Under the pieces are notes generated by a model, which saw only the letters and a program-made list of their open reading frames with translations, had not been told where the DNA came from and made no database searches. Position numbers and translations under genes: made by a program. 64,000 bases of DNA, taken from Thalassospira profundimaris. Its GTDB lineage: Bacteria > Pseudomonadota > Alphaproteobacteria > Rhodospirillales > Thalassospiraceae. Every line of letters starts with the position of its first letter. The first letter of the stretch is position 1. Shown here one piece after another: positions 1 through 9,327 of this stretch. The stretch lies in contig NZ_JPWI01000001.1 in the NCBI RefSeq assembly GCF_003326795.1, forward strand, positions 186,001 to 250,000, given 5' to 3'.

Positions 1-539
1 ACATATATATTGCCAAGTCCTGCGACCAGTTTCTGATCAAGCAAGGCGGTTTTGACCGGACTGCCGCGACGTGCGAGTCCCTCTGCCAGGACTGAACTGT
101 TAAAGGCATTGCCCAACGGTTCGGGGCCAATATCGGCCAGCATCTTGTGGCTGGCGACCTCATCGGCAGCAATCAATGTTATGACGCCAAAGCGTCTGGG
201 ATCATTGAAGCGCACAACTGCACCATCCTGCATGACAAAATCGACATGGTCATGCTTGCCCGGCGCGGGGACTTCGATTGCCGGGTCGTTATGGATGGTC
301 ATGCGGCCCGACATACCCAGATGGATCAAAAGAACCTGTCCGTCATCAAGATAGCCCAGAATGTATTTCGCCCGCCGGGTCAGCTGATTGATCCTGCGCC
401 CGGCCATCCGGTCGACAAAACCGTCGGGAAACGGAAAGCGCAAATTGGGACGACGTTGCACCACATGGTCGACGACATGGCCTTCCATCACGGGGGTCAG
501 GCCACGGGTAACTGTTTCGACCTCTGGCAATTCGGGCAT
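1..539 (-). CDS. mutM: Formamidopyrimidine-DNA glycosylase, N-terminal 179 residues (runs off the window)
   Basis: Base-excision repair enzyme that removes 8-oxoguanine and ring-opened purines and nicks the abasic site. The start at 539 gives the family N-terminus Met-Pro-Glu-Leu-Pro-Glu-Val-Glu-Thr, in which Pro2 is the catalytic Schiff-base nucleophile and Glu3 is essential. A Lys in 'RRAKYIL' near residue 57 matches the beta-hairpin catalytic lysine. 'HLGMSGR' and 'FNDPRRFG' are typical of the N-terminal sandwich domain. The helix-two-turn-helix region begins before the window edge; the C-terminal zinc finger lies outside. It has no close partner in the same operon here: the YHYH gene upstream on the same strand ends 70 bp before it. 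Confidence 0.95.
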   Translation of the reverse strand, partial: MPELPEVETVTRGLTPVMEGHVVDHVVQRRPNLRFPFPDGFVDRMAGRRINQLTRRAKYILGYLDDGQVLLIHLGMSGRMTIHNDPAIEVPAPGKHDHVDFVMQDGAVVRFNDPRRFGVITLIAADEVASHKMLADIGPEPLGNAFNSSVLAEGLARRGSPVKTALLDQKLVAGLGNIY

Positions 540-609
540 ATCTGGAACTCGTCTAAATGAAAGCGTCCCACTTTCTAGACCAGAATCCACCGCAAAATAA
601 GGACCAATT

Positions 610-1770
610 TCAATTGCGTGGTGGCGGACCATTCCCCTTTTGTCCATCGGGACGCGGTTTTGGCCCCGGCCCGGCCTTGCCAGTGCCGGCCGGACCCTTG
701 CGCGACTGGGCAGACCCAAGATAGGGTTCAAAGATCGCAAGCGAGGCAAGGTCAAAACCCGCCGGGCAGGCATCATCAATATAATCGTAATAGATTGCCC
801 TACCGCGAATGGAAGATGCGCGGTCCGCCTCGAAGAACAGGCCATAGCAGGCGGCATTGCAGTAAAAGAGCGCGCCGTCCTGACGATCAATCCGTTTGGT
901 CGTGCCGTTACTTTGCAAAAGTTGTTCACCGCGCAAGGTCCCGGTCATCACCCGGCAAACATCCCCGCGAAACGATTGTGACGACGCGGTTTTGATTTCA
1001 AAGGGAATCGGCAGACCGACAATATCCTGTCCGGTGCGGTCGCGGCGCATGGTCCAACGATCCCGGGCAAATCCGCGTGGCGTGCCCGAAAGACAATTCA
1101 GAACATTCCAGTCCGGCGTGGTTTTGACATTATAGAAGTAGGATCCCTTGTCATCTTTCATGCCACGACAGGCATCCAGCAGAGACTCGACCGAATTGGC
1201 GGGTTCAAACCAGCCAAGGGCAAGAATCGGGAAGCTGTCCATGGCATAGCCAACCGGCTTTTTATCGATATCGATCCATTGGCGACCAAGGTCATTGATC
1301 AGGCATCTTGGCGCGATGTGGTAATGATAGTCATCGCCGCGCCCGGCATGACCGCCGCATTCATCAAGCTCGCCCTCGGTAAAGGCCGATGGACGTTTGC
1401 CGGTTTGCGGATTGACCGGACCTTGTGTCGACGGATCAAAAATCGGCACCCCGTTGATGGCAACCCCAACTGGCCCGGCCTCGGTCATGGTTGGTCGGGA
1501 TGCCAGTTGGGGATGTTGCAGAATTTCGAATTCAAAATCATGGGCGGCGGGGAATTGCTGATTGCTGGCGGTAATGCCGGTCATGACAGGATGGGACGGA
1601 TCGGGCAGACCCTTGGCCGAAAATCGCACCTTGTCGCGATCACAGGCCAGATGGGAAATCTCGTCGGTGAAGCAGGCCTCGTCACATTTGCAATTCTTGA
1701 TTTCGTGGGCACTGACCGGGCTTATCGCGCCCAATATCAACGCCAATCCGAAAAGCCAGATCTTCATCAC
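610..1770 (-). CDS. Secreted YHYH-domain protein
   Basis: 386 residues with a clear signal peptide (hydrophobic stretch at residues 4-18, cleavage near Ala-His at 21-22), so it is exported. The signature Tyr-His-Tyr-His lies at about residues 148-151, preceded by 'DECGGHAG', which identifies the YHYH family; the biochemical role of that family is not established. Several cysteine residues in the first 45 mature residues and throughout suggest disulfide bonds or metal binding in the periplasm. The C-terminal tail is rich in Gly, Pro and Lys and looks disordered. It lies 70 bp upstream of mutM on the same strand, which does not suggest a shared function. Confidence 0.8.
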   Translation of the reverse strand: MMKIWLFGLALILGAISPVSAHEIKNCKCDEACFTDEISHLACDRDKVRFSAKGLPDPSHPVMTGITASNQQFPAAHDFEFEILQHPQLASRPTMTEAGPVGVAINGVPIFDPSTQGPVNPQTGKRPSAFTEGELDECGGHAGRGDDYHYHIAPRCLINDLGRQWIDIDKKPVGYAMDSFPILALGWFEPANSVESLLDACRGMKDDKGSYFYNVKTTPDWNVLNCLSGTPRGFARDRWTMRRDRTGQDIVGLPIPFEIKTASSQSFRGDVCRVMTGTLRGEQLLQSNGTTKRIDRQDGALFYCNAACYGLFFEADRASSIRGRAIYYDYIDDACPAGFDLASLAIFEPYLGSAQSRKGPAGTGKAGPGPKPRPDGQKGNGPPPRN

Positions 1771-1983
1771 CCTTTCCCCCGATCACTTCCCCGGTCACGA
1801 CCTGATCGCCATAGAGTATCACGGGCGCAACAAGGCGGTCATCTTCGACTGGACGCCGATCCACAAAACCATATGATGGCGACGCCCGGCGTCGTTGACA
1901 CCCCATGTCAGACCTGCGTTCGGGATTTCAAATCGCGCCTTGCCCCACCCTTTGCGCGATGACCTATTTACGAAAGCCGCCCC

Positions 1984-2787
1984 ATGGAATTTGGTTTTGA
2001 TCTTCTAGCGATCCTGTTTGGCGTTGCCGCCCTTGCCGCCTGTATTGATGCTATTGCCGGGGGTGGCGGACTGATCACCATTCCGGCCCTGCTTTGGGCG
2101 GGGGTAAGCCCGGCGCAGGCACTGGCGACCAACAAGCTGCAAGGAAGCTTTGGCAGCTTTACCGCGTCGCTTAATTTCATTCGCAAGGGTCACGTCAATC
2201 CGCGCGATATGATTCTGGCCATCGTTCTGACCTTTGCCGGATCGTCGCTTGGCACGATTTTGGTGCAGATGCTTGATCCGGGCATTCTGATGACGATCCT
2301 GCCCGGTCTTCTGATCCTGATTGCGCTTTATTTCCTGTTTTCGCCACGGGTCGGCGACATAGACGCCCATCAGCTGATCAGCAAGGCGACCTTTGCCTTT
2401 ACCGCCGGATTTGGCATCGGGTTTTATGACGGGTTCTTTGGTCCGGGTACCGGATCATTTTTCTCCATCGCCTTTGTTGCCCTGCTTGGCTTCAACATGA
2501 CCAAGGCAACCGCACATACCAAGGTTCTGAACTTCACTTCGAACTTTGCATCCCTTGTGATGTTCATTGCCGGTGGCGAGGTTGTCTGGGTCGTCGGTGC
2601 CGTGATGGCAGTTGGCGCCTTGATCGGCGCACAGATCGGATCACATCTGGTGATGAAGGTCGGTGCACGTCTGGTCCGTCCGCTACTGGTCGTCACATCG
2701 ATTGCGATTTCGATCAAGCTGATCATTGATCAATATGGCCCGACCATCAGCCAGACATGGGATCAGATGCGTCATTGGGTCGGATAA
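1984..2787 (+). CDS. TSUP (TauE/SafE, YfcA-like) membrane transporter
   Basis: 267-residue polytopic inner-membrane protein with about eight hydrophobic segments. The N-terminal repeat carries 'DAIAGGGGLITIP' and 'ATNKLQGSFGS', and the second repeat carries 'GFYDGFFGPGTGSFF'; these paired glycine-rich motifs are diagnostic of YfcA-type TSUP proteins. The superfamily exports or imports sulfite, sulfoacetate and related organosulfur anions, but the substrate cannot be read from sequence. It is a lone gene followed by a strong hairpin terminator. Confidence 0.88.
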   Translation: MEFGFDLLAILFGVAALAACIDAIAGGGGLITIPALLWAGVSPAQALATNKLQGSFGSFTASLNFIRKGHVNPRDMILAIVLTFAGSSLGTILVQMLDPGILMTILPGLLILIALYFLFSPRVGDIDAHQLISKATFAFTAGFGIGFYDGFFGPGTGSFFSIAFVALLGFNMTKATAHTKVLNFTSNFASLVMFIAGGEVVWVVGAVMAVGALIGAQIGSHLVMKVGARLVRPLLVVTSIAISIKLIIDQYGPTISQTWDQMRHWVG

Positions 2788-2816
2788 ACCGACCGAAAAA
2801 TCCGCAAGCCCATAAG

Positions 2817-2848
2817 AAAACCCGTCAGCCTTGCGGTTGACGGGTTTT
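2817..2848. terminator. Rho-independent terminator between convergent genes
   Basis: Inverted repeat cccgtca / tgacggg (2821-2827 with 2838-2844) flanked by an A run before and a T run after, so it can terminate both the TSUP gene (+) and the MFS gene (-). Confidence 0.85.
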
Positions 2849-2874
2849 GTGTTTCTGTCTGATGACTTCAGAAC

Positions 2875-4086
2875 CTAGCAGGCATTGGCACCGCTTTCGG
2901 CAAAGACTTCATCACCACGATCAAGCAAATGGCTCCAGACCGTGAACAGCAGTGCGAGAACCGCAATCCCGGCACCAAGCCATGGAATATGCTGATAGGA
3001 AACGCCGTGCGTGATCGCAAGACCACCAAACCATGCCCCCCCGGCATTGCCGAGATTGAAGGCCCCCTGATTAAGGGTCGAGGCCAGGTTGGGGGCCTCG
3101 GATGCTTCGTTCACCACCCGCATCTGAAGCGGAGAAACGAGTGCAAAGGCAACCACCCCCCAAAGCATCACCGTGATCACCGCCGGAATCATTTCGGTCA
3201 GGGTTGCAGTGAACATGGCAAGGATCACGATCAACAGCACAAAAGCGATGATGATGGCAGGCATCAAACGCCAGTCACCCAGTCGCCCGCCAATATAATT
3301 GCCAACCGTCAGACCAACCCCGAACAGCAACAGGACATAGGTGACCTGACGCGGGGTGATACCGGTGATTTCCTGCAACATCGGGGTGATATAGGTAAAG
3401 ACGCTGAACAAGCTGGCCGAGGCGAGAACAGAAATCAGCATCGCAAACAGCACCTGAACCTTGCCAAGTGATCTGGCTTCGGCCCACAGGCTTCCGGTTG
3501 ATGCCGCAATCCTGCGCGGCAGGGCAACATAAAGTGCCGCCGCAGCAATGACGCCAATTGCCACAACAGCCCAGAAGGTCGAACGCCATCCGAGTTCCTG
3601 ACCAAGCGCGGTCCCGAATGGAACGCCCAGCACATTGGCCAGTGTCAGCCCCGAAAACATAAGCGCAATGGCCTGAACCCGTTTATGGGGTGCGACAAGG
3701 TTTGATGCCACAACCGCACCAAGACCAAAGAAAGCGCCATGGCAAAATGCCGTGACGACGCGGGCCGCCATCAGGGTCCAGTAATCCGGGGCTACGGCAC
3801 ACAGGAAATTGCCGAGGATAAAGATGGAAATCAGCAGCAAAAGTGCGCGTCTGCGCTCCATCCGGGCCGTTGCGATGGCCAGGAACGGGGCGCCAAAGGT
3901 CACGCCAAGCGCATACCCTGTCACCAGAAGTCCGGCATCCGGAATGCTGACACCCAGATCAAGTGCGACATCGGGCAACAGGCCCATGATGACGAATTCG
4001 GTCGTGCCGATGCCAAAGGATGCAAGGGCAAGGGCGAGAATCGGCAAGTTTCCGGGAAATCCCCGGGTGGTGGCGATGTCGATCAT
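2875..4086 (-). CDS. MFS exporter, DHA1 family (AraJ/YdhP-like)
   Basis: 403 residues with about 12 membrane helices, the usual size for a major facilitator. The first helix reads 'SFGIGTTEFVIMGLLPD', the hallmark of the AraJ/YdhP/cmlA branch of drug:H+ antiporters, and the loop between helices 2 and 3 has basic residues 'RMERRRA' where the MFS motif A sits. Likely exports a drug or sugar; the substrate is unknown. The gene is monocistronic, facing the TSUP gene across a shared terminator. Confidence 0.88.
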   Translation of the reverse strand: MIDIATTRGFPGNLPILALALASFGIGTTEFVIMGLLPDVALDLGVSIPDAGLLVTGYALGVTFGAPFLAIATARMERRRALLLLISIFILGNFLCAVAPDYWTLMAARVVTAFCHGAFFGLGAVVASNLVAPHKRVQAIALMFSGLTLANVLGVPFGTALGQELGWRSTFWAVVAIGVIAAAALYVALPRRIAASTGSLWAEARSLGKVQVLFAMLISVLASASLFSVFTYITPMLQEITGITPRQVTYVLLLFGVGLTVGNYIGGRLGDWRLMPAIIIAFVLLIVILAMFTATLTEMIPAVITVMLWGVVAFALVSPLQMRVVNEASEAPNLASTLNQGAFNLGNAGGAWFGGLAITHGVSYQHIPWLGAGIAVLALLFTVWSHLLDRGDEVFAESGANAC

Positions 4087-4273
4087 GTCAGAATTATCCA
4101 GATAAATCCGTGTCGACCTGCTGGACCCGGATTTTGTGCAACTGCGAGATGGGCATATTGCGCCAATTTTTGAAACGATTCAATTCTGAGATAAATCGAT
4201 CCGCGAAACCATCGCCAAATTCGCATGGCCGCATGCGCAACATTCACGGCTGACATTTCCCGATCAACATGAA

Positions 4274-4299
4274 AAAGGCCCGAACGATGCCGGGCCTTT
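4274..4299 (-). terminator. Terminator downstream of pyrF
   Basis: Perfect 9-bp stem (aaaggcccg / cgggccttt, 4274-4282 with 4291-4299) just beyond the pyrF stop codon, with a T tract on the minus strand. Confidence 0.8.
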
Positions 4300-4324
4300 G
4301 AATAACGCGATGAAAGGCTGAAGA

Positions 4325-5047
4325 TCAGGAAAGCTCGGCGACGATGCGCTTGGCGGCTTCGACCGGATCATCGGCCTTGGTGATCGGACGACCGATCACC
4401 AGAACGTCGCTTCCCATGGCAACCGCATCCGCCGGGGTGACGATCCGTTTCTGATCATCACTTGATGCCCATGCCGGACGGATACCCGGTGTAATCAGCT
4501 TGAAATCCGCACCAAGGGCGTTGCGCACCGGGGTAATTTCCTGTGCCGAGCATACAATACCGTCAAGTCCGGCCTTGCGGGTCAGTTCGGCCAGCTTGAC
4601 GACACGCTCATCAATCGGACCCTTGAGGCCAACATCATCAAGATCACCCTGATCCATGCTGGTCAGGATAGTCACCGCAATCACCCAGGGCACTTCGACG
4701 CCGGCCTTGTCGGCCGCTTCGCGTGCTGCTTCGCCCGCACGTTTCATCATCTCGATGCCGCCTGTGGCATGGACATTGACGATCCTGAGCCCCATCGGGG
4801 TAACCGCACGGATGGCACCGGCCACGGTATTGGGGATATCGTGATATTTGACATCAAGAAAGATCGGCATGCCAGCCTTGGCAACCGCGCGCACACCCTG
4901 TGGACCGTGGGCTGCAAAGAACTCCTTGCCCAGTTTGGCCCCGCCAATCACGCCAGACAGCTTTGACGCCAGGTCAATTGCGTGATCAAGGTCTGTGGTA
5001 TCGATGGCACAGAAGATACGGTCTTTTGGGGAAAGGGTCTGGGTCAT
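4325..5047 (-). CDS. pyrF: Orotidine 5'-phosphate decarboxylase
   Basis: Last step of de novo UMP synthesis, decarboxylating OMP in the cytosol. 240 residues, the normal length for the short bacterial class. The catalytic signature 'FLDVKYHDIPNTV' (Asp-x-Lys-x-x-Asp-Ile) is intact at about residues 63-75, and the phosphate-binding loop 'TPGIRP' and C-terminal 'VIGRPIT' are present. A weak ribosome site (tcctcc on the + strand, i.e. GGAGGA) lies a few bases upstream of the ATG. Placement after lapA is usual in alphaproteobacteria, but here a terminator separates the two. Confidence 0.96.
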   Translation of the reverse strand: MTQTLSPKDRIFCAIDTTDLDHAIDLASKLSGVIGGAKLGKEFFAAHGPQGVRAVAKAGMPIFLDVKYHDIPNTVAGAIRAVTPMGLRIVNVHATGGIEMMKRAGEAAREAADKAGVEVPWVIAVTILTSMDQGDLDDVGLKGPIDERVVKLAELTRKAGLDGIVCSAQEITPVRNALGADFKLITPGIRPAWASSDDQKRIVTPADAVAMGSDVLVIGRPITKADDPVEAAKRIVAELS

Positions 5048-5206
5048 GATGTCCTCCGGCGGCTTGCAATTGGGTCATGGCCCACAATCAGGTGCGCGGA
5101 CCGGACATGGCTTAGCCGATTTATCCACAAAGGCCAATGTCAAATAGTCCCTTTCCGGTGCATGGGCCCATGCATGAGGCAAACACAAGATCGGAACGAT
5201 CAATAA

Positions 5207-5231
5207 AAAGGGCCCCTGAAAGGAGCCCTTT
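5207..5231 (-). terminator. Terminator downstream of lapA
   Basis: Inverted repeat aaagggcccc / ggagcccttt (one mismatch) directly after the lapA stop on the minus strand, with flanking A/T runs. Confidence 0.75.
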
Positions 5232-5237
5232 GCGGTG

Positions 5238-5537
5238 TCAGCTATGACCCAGTGCCTTTTGATCAGCTTTGGGGGGCGCATCGTCGGTCTTGATACGCTT
5301 GAGCTCGCTATCCATTCGGCGGACGGCCCGGCGATGCTTGCCATGGATCAGCCATTCATAGGCAAAGCCGATGCCAAGCCCGAGAAGCAGGGCGACCATG
5401 ATCGGCAGAAACAGCGGCAGGTCGACCTCATAGGGCAAAGGCCAAAGCGACAGGGTCACAAGCGCACGGTTGGACACGGCAAAGACGGCAATCAGAACCG
5501 CAAGCGGGATAGAAATAATCCAGTAAAGGATACGCAT
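5238..5537 (-). CDS. LapA-domain (DUF1049) inner-membrane protein
   Basis: 99-residue protein with two membrane segments (residues 3-22 and 42-62) followed by a basic, then acidic cytoplasmic tail, matching the LapA/DUF1049 family linked to lipopolysaccharide assembly in E. coli (LapA with LapB). The start at 5537 was chosen because AAGGAG lies 6-11 bases upstream; a longer frame to 5678 would bury the first membrane helix behind a low-complexity extension. It sits between ihfB and pyrF, the common alphaproteobacterial arrangement. Confidence 0.88.
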   Translation of the reverse strand: MRILYWIISIPLAVLIAVFAVSNRALVTLSLWPLPYEVDLPLFLPIMVALLLGLGIGFAYEWLIHGKHRRAVRRMDSELKRIKTDDAPPKADQKALGHS

Positions 5538-5758
5538 TCTTGGCTCCTTGTGCCTGACGGGATGGCGGCAGATGTCCGGCGAACCGGACATCCCCGAAAT
5601 CAGGCAACAGGTCACGTTCGGGGATCGATGCGACAGTATGGCGCAAACAGCAGGCAAAAGCCAAGTCACCACCAACACAGAAATTCTGCATCATGGCAGG
5701 TTTTGCACAAGCCATCCGGCCAGACCGGATCGCCGATCAATCATCGCGCAAACGGAAA

Positions 5759-6034
5759 TCAGTTCAAACGCTCGCGGAGCTGTTTACCGGTCTTGAAATA
5801 GGGAACCTTTTTCTCGCCGACAGGGACCGCATCACCCGTGCGCGGGTTGCGACCGACACGTGCATCACGCTGTTTGACAGAAAAGGCACCAAAACCGCGA
5901 AGCTCGACCCGGTCTCCGCGGGCAAGCGCGTCGGTGATTTCGTCAAAGATCGTTGCAACAATCCGTTCGACGTCTCGCTGATAGAGATGCGGATTCAATT
6001 CAGCAAGCCGGGCAATCAGTTCAGATTTCGTCAT
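5759..6034 (-). CDS. ihfB: Integration host factor subunit beta
   Basis: 91-residue HU/IHF DNA-bending protein. It begins [12 protein letters not shown], and has '[12 protein letters not shown]' and the DNA-minor-groove arm '[10 protein letters not shown]' whose Pro intercalates into DNA, followed by '[12 protein letters not shown]'. The start at 6034 gives the family length; the upstream in-frame Met at 6070 would add 12 non-conserved residues. Forms a heterodimer with IhfA (not in window). It follows sppA by about 70 bp on the same strand. Confidence 0.95.
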   Translation of the reverse strand: MTKSELIARLAELNPHLYQRDVERIVATIFDEITDALARGDRVELRGFGAFSVKQRDARVGRNPRTGDAVPVGEKKVPYFKTGKQLRERLN

Positions 6035-6104
6035 TTCCAGGCCCCATCCTGTTCGTGCTGACAGTATCACTCAACCGCGGATTAGATTATTTTATTGGTA
6101 ACTA

Positions 6105-7028
6105 TCACTCAGGTTGCCAGACAGCTAGCAAACCGTCAAGTTTAAGCCCCTCAGATGACAGCACTTTTCCAAGGTTTCCCTCAAACAGTGCGGACATCAA
6201 ATCGTCCTCCGGGTACTCGATTTCAAGCGGTACAACGTCCGCTTCCGGCGTGACACCGGCCTGGGTTTCAAGCCAGCGCAAGGCTTCACGACGGCCTCCT
6301 ATTTCATCAATCAATCCATTGGCAAGGGCCTGCTGTCCGGTATAGCCCCGGCCATCCGCCAAGGTTTTTACAGTATCAAGCGACATATCACGTCGTTCGG
6401 CGACCATTCCGACAAACACGTCAAACATGTCGGAAATCAGGCCCTGCATGGCCGATTTTGCAGCATCATCAACCGGTTCGAACGGATTCGGTGCTGCCTT
6501 GAGCGGTCCGCTCTTAACTGTCAGCGGCTCGACACCCAGCTTTTCCAAAGTGCCCGAGAAATTCATCGACTGGAAAATCACCCCGATCGATCCGGTCACC
6601 GTGCCCCGGCGCGCCACAATATGGTCGGCGGCAATCGCAGTCATATAGCCACCCGATGCGGCAACCGTGCCCATTTCGGCAACGATCGGTCGGGTCTCCC
6701 CGATACGGCGCAGCGCCTCAAACAGAGTTTCACCACCAACCATGGTGCCGCCGGGACTGTTGATATGGACAATCACACCGACAACATCGCGGTCTTCCTC
6801 GATGGCAGCCAGCGCATCAAGAAGATAGGGATCCTCGGTAATCACACCTTCAATATTGACCTCGACAATCCTTGGCCCGAGTCCGCCCAGAACGCTGTTC
6901 TGAACACCGGTCCCGGCAAGACCGATGATGATCACAGCAAGCACGGCAATCACAGCCACCACGCGCCAGCGGAAGACTGATTTCTTCAAGCGACGTCGAT
7001 CCAGCAGAATATCGGCATCCAGCGCCAT
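6105..7028 (-). CDS. sppA: Signal peptide peptidase SppA, 36-kDa type
   Basis: 307-residue S49-family serine protease anchored by one N-terminal membrane helix (about residues 21-45) with the catalytic domain in the periplasm; degrades signal peptides left after secretion. 'INSPGGT', 'GTVAASGGYM' (nucleophile Ser of the Ser-Gly-Gly) and 'GSIGVI' are all present, and Lys in 'SGPLKAAPNPF' fits the general-base lysine. This is the short, single-domain form. Located between rpsA and ihfB, likely cotranscribed with ihfB. Confidence 0.93.
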   Translation of the reverse strand: MALDADILLDRRRLKKSVFRWRVVAVIAVLAVIIIGLAGTGVQNSVLGGLGPRIVEVNIEGVITEDPYLLDALAAIEEDRDVVGVIVHINSPGGTMVGGETLFEALRRIGETRPIVAEMGTVAASGGYMTAIAADHIVARRGTVTGSIGVIFQSMNFSGTLEKLGVEPLTVKSGPLKAAPNPFEPVDDAAKSAMQGLISDMFDVFVGMVAERRDMSLDTVKTLADGRGYTGQQALANGLIDEIGGRREALRWLETQAGVTPEADVVPLEIEYPEDDLMSALFEGNLGKVLSSEGLKLDGLLAVWQPE

Positions 7029-7388
7029 CAGGGGTGTCCCGGTTATAATTGTTCGATCAAATACTTAGAAAGGAGTGTCTCCTTAAAGCTGCCTTTTCAA
7101 ATGGTTTTTCTCGGCGCAGAAGGCAAGGACAAAAAGCGTTTAAAATCAAAATTTTCGCTAAAAATGACCAACAATCCGGTGCCGAACACCAATCCGGGGT
7201 CAAAACTCGGATGATATACGATTTAGCGTGACAATTCCGGGCGCTAGCAGGTATCGCGCAATTGCGCATCAGTCCGGGGCACACCGCCGTTCCGGCACAC
7301 CGATTGGCCAAAAGAAAACGGGCCGCACAATGTGCGACCCGTCTTTTCAGTCTGCCAGAAAGCAGACTGTATTTCCTTGGAGGGTGGC
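7029..7388. other. Intergenic region between rpsA and sppA
   Basis: 360 bp with no convincing gene; all frames are short and lack ribosome sites. It holds the rpsA terminator (7315-7346) and a 15-nt dyad aaggag-tgt-ctcctt (7070-7084) lying 42-57 nt upstream of the sppA start, which could be a hairpin in the sppA leader. The A/T-rich stretch at 7085-7215 is the likely place for a sppA promoter, but I see no strong -35/-10 pair. Confidence 0.5.
7315..7346 (-). terminator. Terminator downstream of rpsA
   Basis: Stem acggg-c-cgcac / gtgcg-a-cccgt with a 3-nt loop, flanked by aaaa and tttt, 40 bp past the rpsA stop. Confidence 0.8.
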
Positions 7389-9092
7389 TTATTCGCCGCC
7401 TTCCTGCTTTTTGCGCAGAGCTTCGCCGAGGATATCGCCGAGCGATGCGCCGCTGTCAGCAGAGCCGTAATCCGCCATTGCTTTCTTCTCGTCAGCAACT
7501 TCAAGAGCTTTGACAGAGAGGGAAACTTTACGGGTTTTGGCGTCGATTGCGGTAACGCGTGCGTCGACTTTCTCACCAACTGCGAAGCGCTCCGGACGCT
7601 GTTCCGAACGCTCACGCGCCAGTTCAGCTTTACGGATGAAGCCTTTCAGTTCGGTGTCGCCAACAGCAACTTCGATGCCGCCGTCATTGACTTCGGTGAT
7701 CTCGCAGGTGACGGTTTCGCCACGCTTGATACCGGTAACTGCTTCTTTGAACGGATCGCCAGCAAGCTGTTTGATGCCAAGCGAGATGCGTTCTTTTTCA
7801 ACGTCAACGTCAAGAACCTTGGCTTTGACGATGTCGCCTTTTTTGTATTCTTTGATGACTTCTTCACCAGCGCGGTCCCATGACAGGTCCGAGAGGTGAG
7901 CCATACCGTCGATGCCGCCCAGAAGGCCAATGAACAGACCGAATTCGGTGATGTTCTTGACTTCGCCTTCGATCTCGGACTCGACCGGGTGAGCTGCAAG
8001 GAAGGCATCCCACGGGTTCGAGGTGCACTGCTTGAGACCAAGCGAGATACGACGCTTCTGTGCATCGACGTCGAGCACCATGACTTCGACTTCCTGCGAG
8101 GTCGAAACGATTTTGCCCGGGTGAATGTTTTTCTTGGTCCAGGACATTTCGGAAACGTGGACCAGGCCTTCGACACCAGCTTCGAGTTCGACGAATGCGC
8201 CGTAATCGGTGATGTTGGTGACACGACCTTCGAATTTCGAACCGACCGGGTATTTGGCTTCAACACCTTCCCACGGATCAGCTTCAAGCTGCTTCATGCC
8301 AAGCGAGATACGCTGGGTTTCGCTGTTGAAGCGGATGACCTGGACTTTAACAGTCTGGCCGATCTGGAGCGCTTCGGACGGATGGTTGATACGTTTCCAA
8401 GCGATGTCGGTAACGTGCAGCAGGCCGTCAACGCCGCCGAGATCGACGAATGCGCCGTAATCGGTGATGTTTTTGACAACGCCGTCAAGAACCTGACCTT
8501 CCTGAAGGTTCTGGATCAGTTCAGCACGCTGTTCTGCACGGGTCTCTTCGAGAACTGCACGACGCGAAACCACGATGTTACCGCGCGAACGATCCATTTT
8601 CAGGATCTGGAACGGCTGCGGGTTGTTCATCAGCGGGGTAACGTCACGGACCGGACGGATATCAACCTGGCTGCCCGGAAGGAATGCAACTGCACCCGAC
8701 AGGTCAACGGTGAAGCCGCCTTTAACGCGACCAAAGATGGTGCCGTCAACGCGTTTGCCTTCGGAGAACTGTTTTTCCAGCTCAACCCAGGCTTCTTCGC
8801 GGCGCGCTTTTTCGCGCGACAGAACGATCAGGCCATCTTTGTTTTCATAGCGGTCGACATAAACATCAACGGTATCGCCAATGTTTACTTCGCCTGCGCC
8901 AAATTCTTTAAGCGGAACGCGGCCTTCGGATTTCAGGCCGACATCAACGATTGCATCGTCGTCAGTTTTCTTAACGACCGAACCGGTCATTACGCGGCCA
9001 ACAAAACCTTCGTCTTCAGAACCAAGGGTTTCAGCCAGCAGGGCGGCAAAATCTTCGCCAGTCGAGAATTGTGCTTCTTCAGCGGTGGTCAT
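7389..9092 (-). CDS. rpsA: 30S ribosomal protein S1
   Basis: 567 residues with six consecutive S1/OB-fold repeats, the complete form found in Gram-negative bacteria, which holds mRNA at the 30S platform during initiation. Repeats 3-6 carry the typical 'ITDYGAFVDLGGVDGLLH' and 'ISLGMKQ' motifs. The start at 9092 is supported by AAGGAAG about 10 bases upstream and by the S1 N-terminus; the open frame runs to 9227 but the extra 45 residues are not S1-like. Lies between cmk and sppA, the conserved order in proteobacteria. Confidence 0.97.
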   Translation of the reverse strand: MTTAEEAQFSTGEDFAALLAETLGSEDEGFVGRVMTGSVVKKTDDDAIVDVGLKSEGRVPLKEFGAGEVNIGDTVDVYVDRYENKDGLIVLSREKARREEAWVELEKQFSEGKRVDGTIFGRVKGGFTVDLSGAVAFLPGSQVDIRPVRDVTPLMNNPQPFQILKMDRSRGNIVVSRRAVLEETRAEQRAELIQNLQEGQVLDGVVKNITDYGAFVDLGGVDGLLHVTDIAWKRINHPSEALQIGQTVKVQVIRFNSETQRISLGMKQLEADPWEGVEAKYPVGSKFEGRVTNITDYGAFVELEAGVEGLVHVSEMSWTKKNIHPGKIVSTSQEVEVMVLDVDAQKRRISLGLKQCTSNPWDAFLAAHPVESEIEGEVKNITEFGLFIGLLGGIDGMAHLSDLSWDRAGEEVIKEYKKGDIVKAKVLDVDVEKERISLGIKQLAGDPFKEAVTGIKRGETVTCEITEVNDGGIEVAVGDTELKGFIRKAELARERSEQRPERFAVGEKVDARVTAIDAKTRKVSLSVKALEVADEKKAMADYGSADSGASLGDILGEALRKKQEGGE

Positions 9093-9327
9093 AAACCAGA
9101 CTTCCTTTCGAGTATCGTCACTATATTCTGGCCAACCGGTTGTATCCGGTGGTCTTTGCCGCAAAATCGCGGCGATATTGTCAGTCACTGCCCAAACCCG
9201 GACATATATAGAAGACGTATCTTCCATACACGAAAAGGTGAACGCACAAGTCGTTCACCTTAGGGACAGGTCATTACGACCGGCACCTCGGGATCGTTCA
9301 TCGCCTGACGGTTAAAACGCCCTTTGA

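Noticed and set aside
7896-9263. 455-residue plus-strand frame opposite rpsA
   Set aside because: Shadow of the strongly conserved S1 gene; repeated pattern comes from the S1 repeats read backwards.
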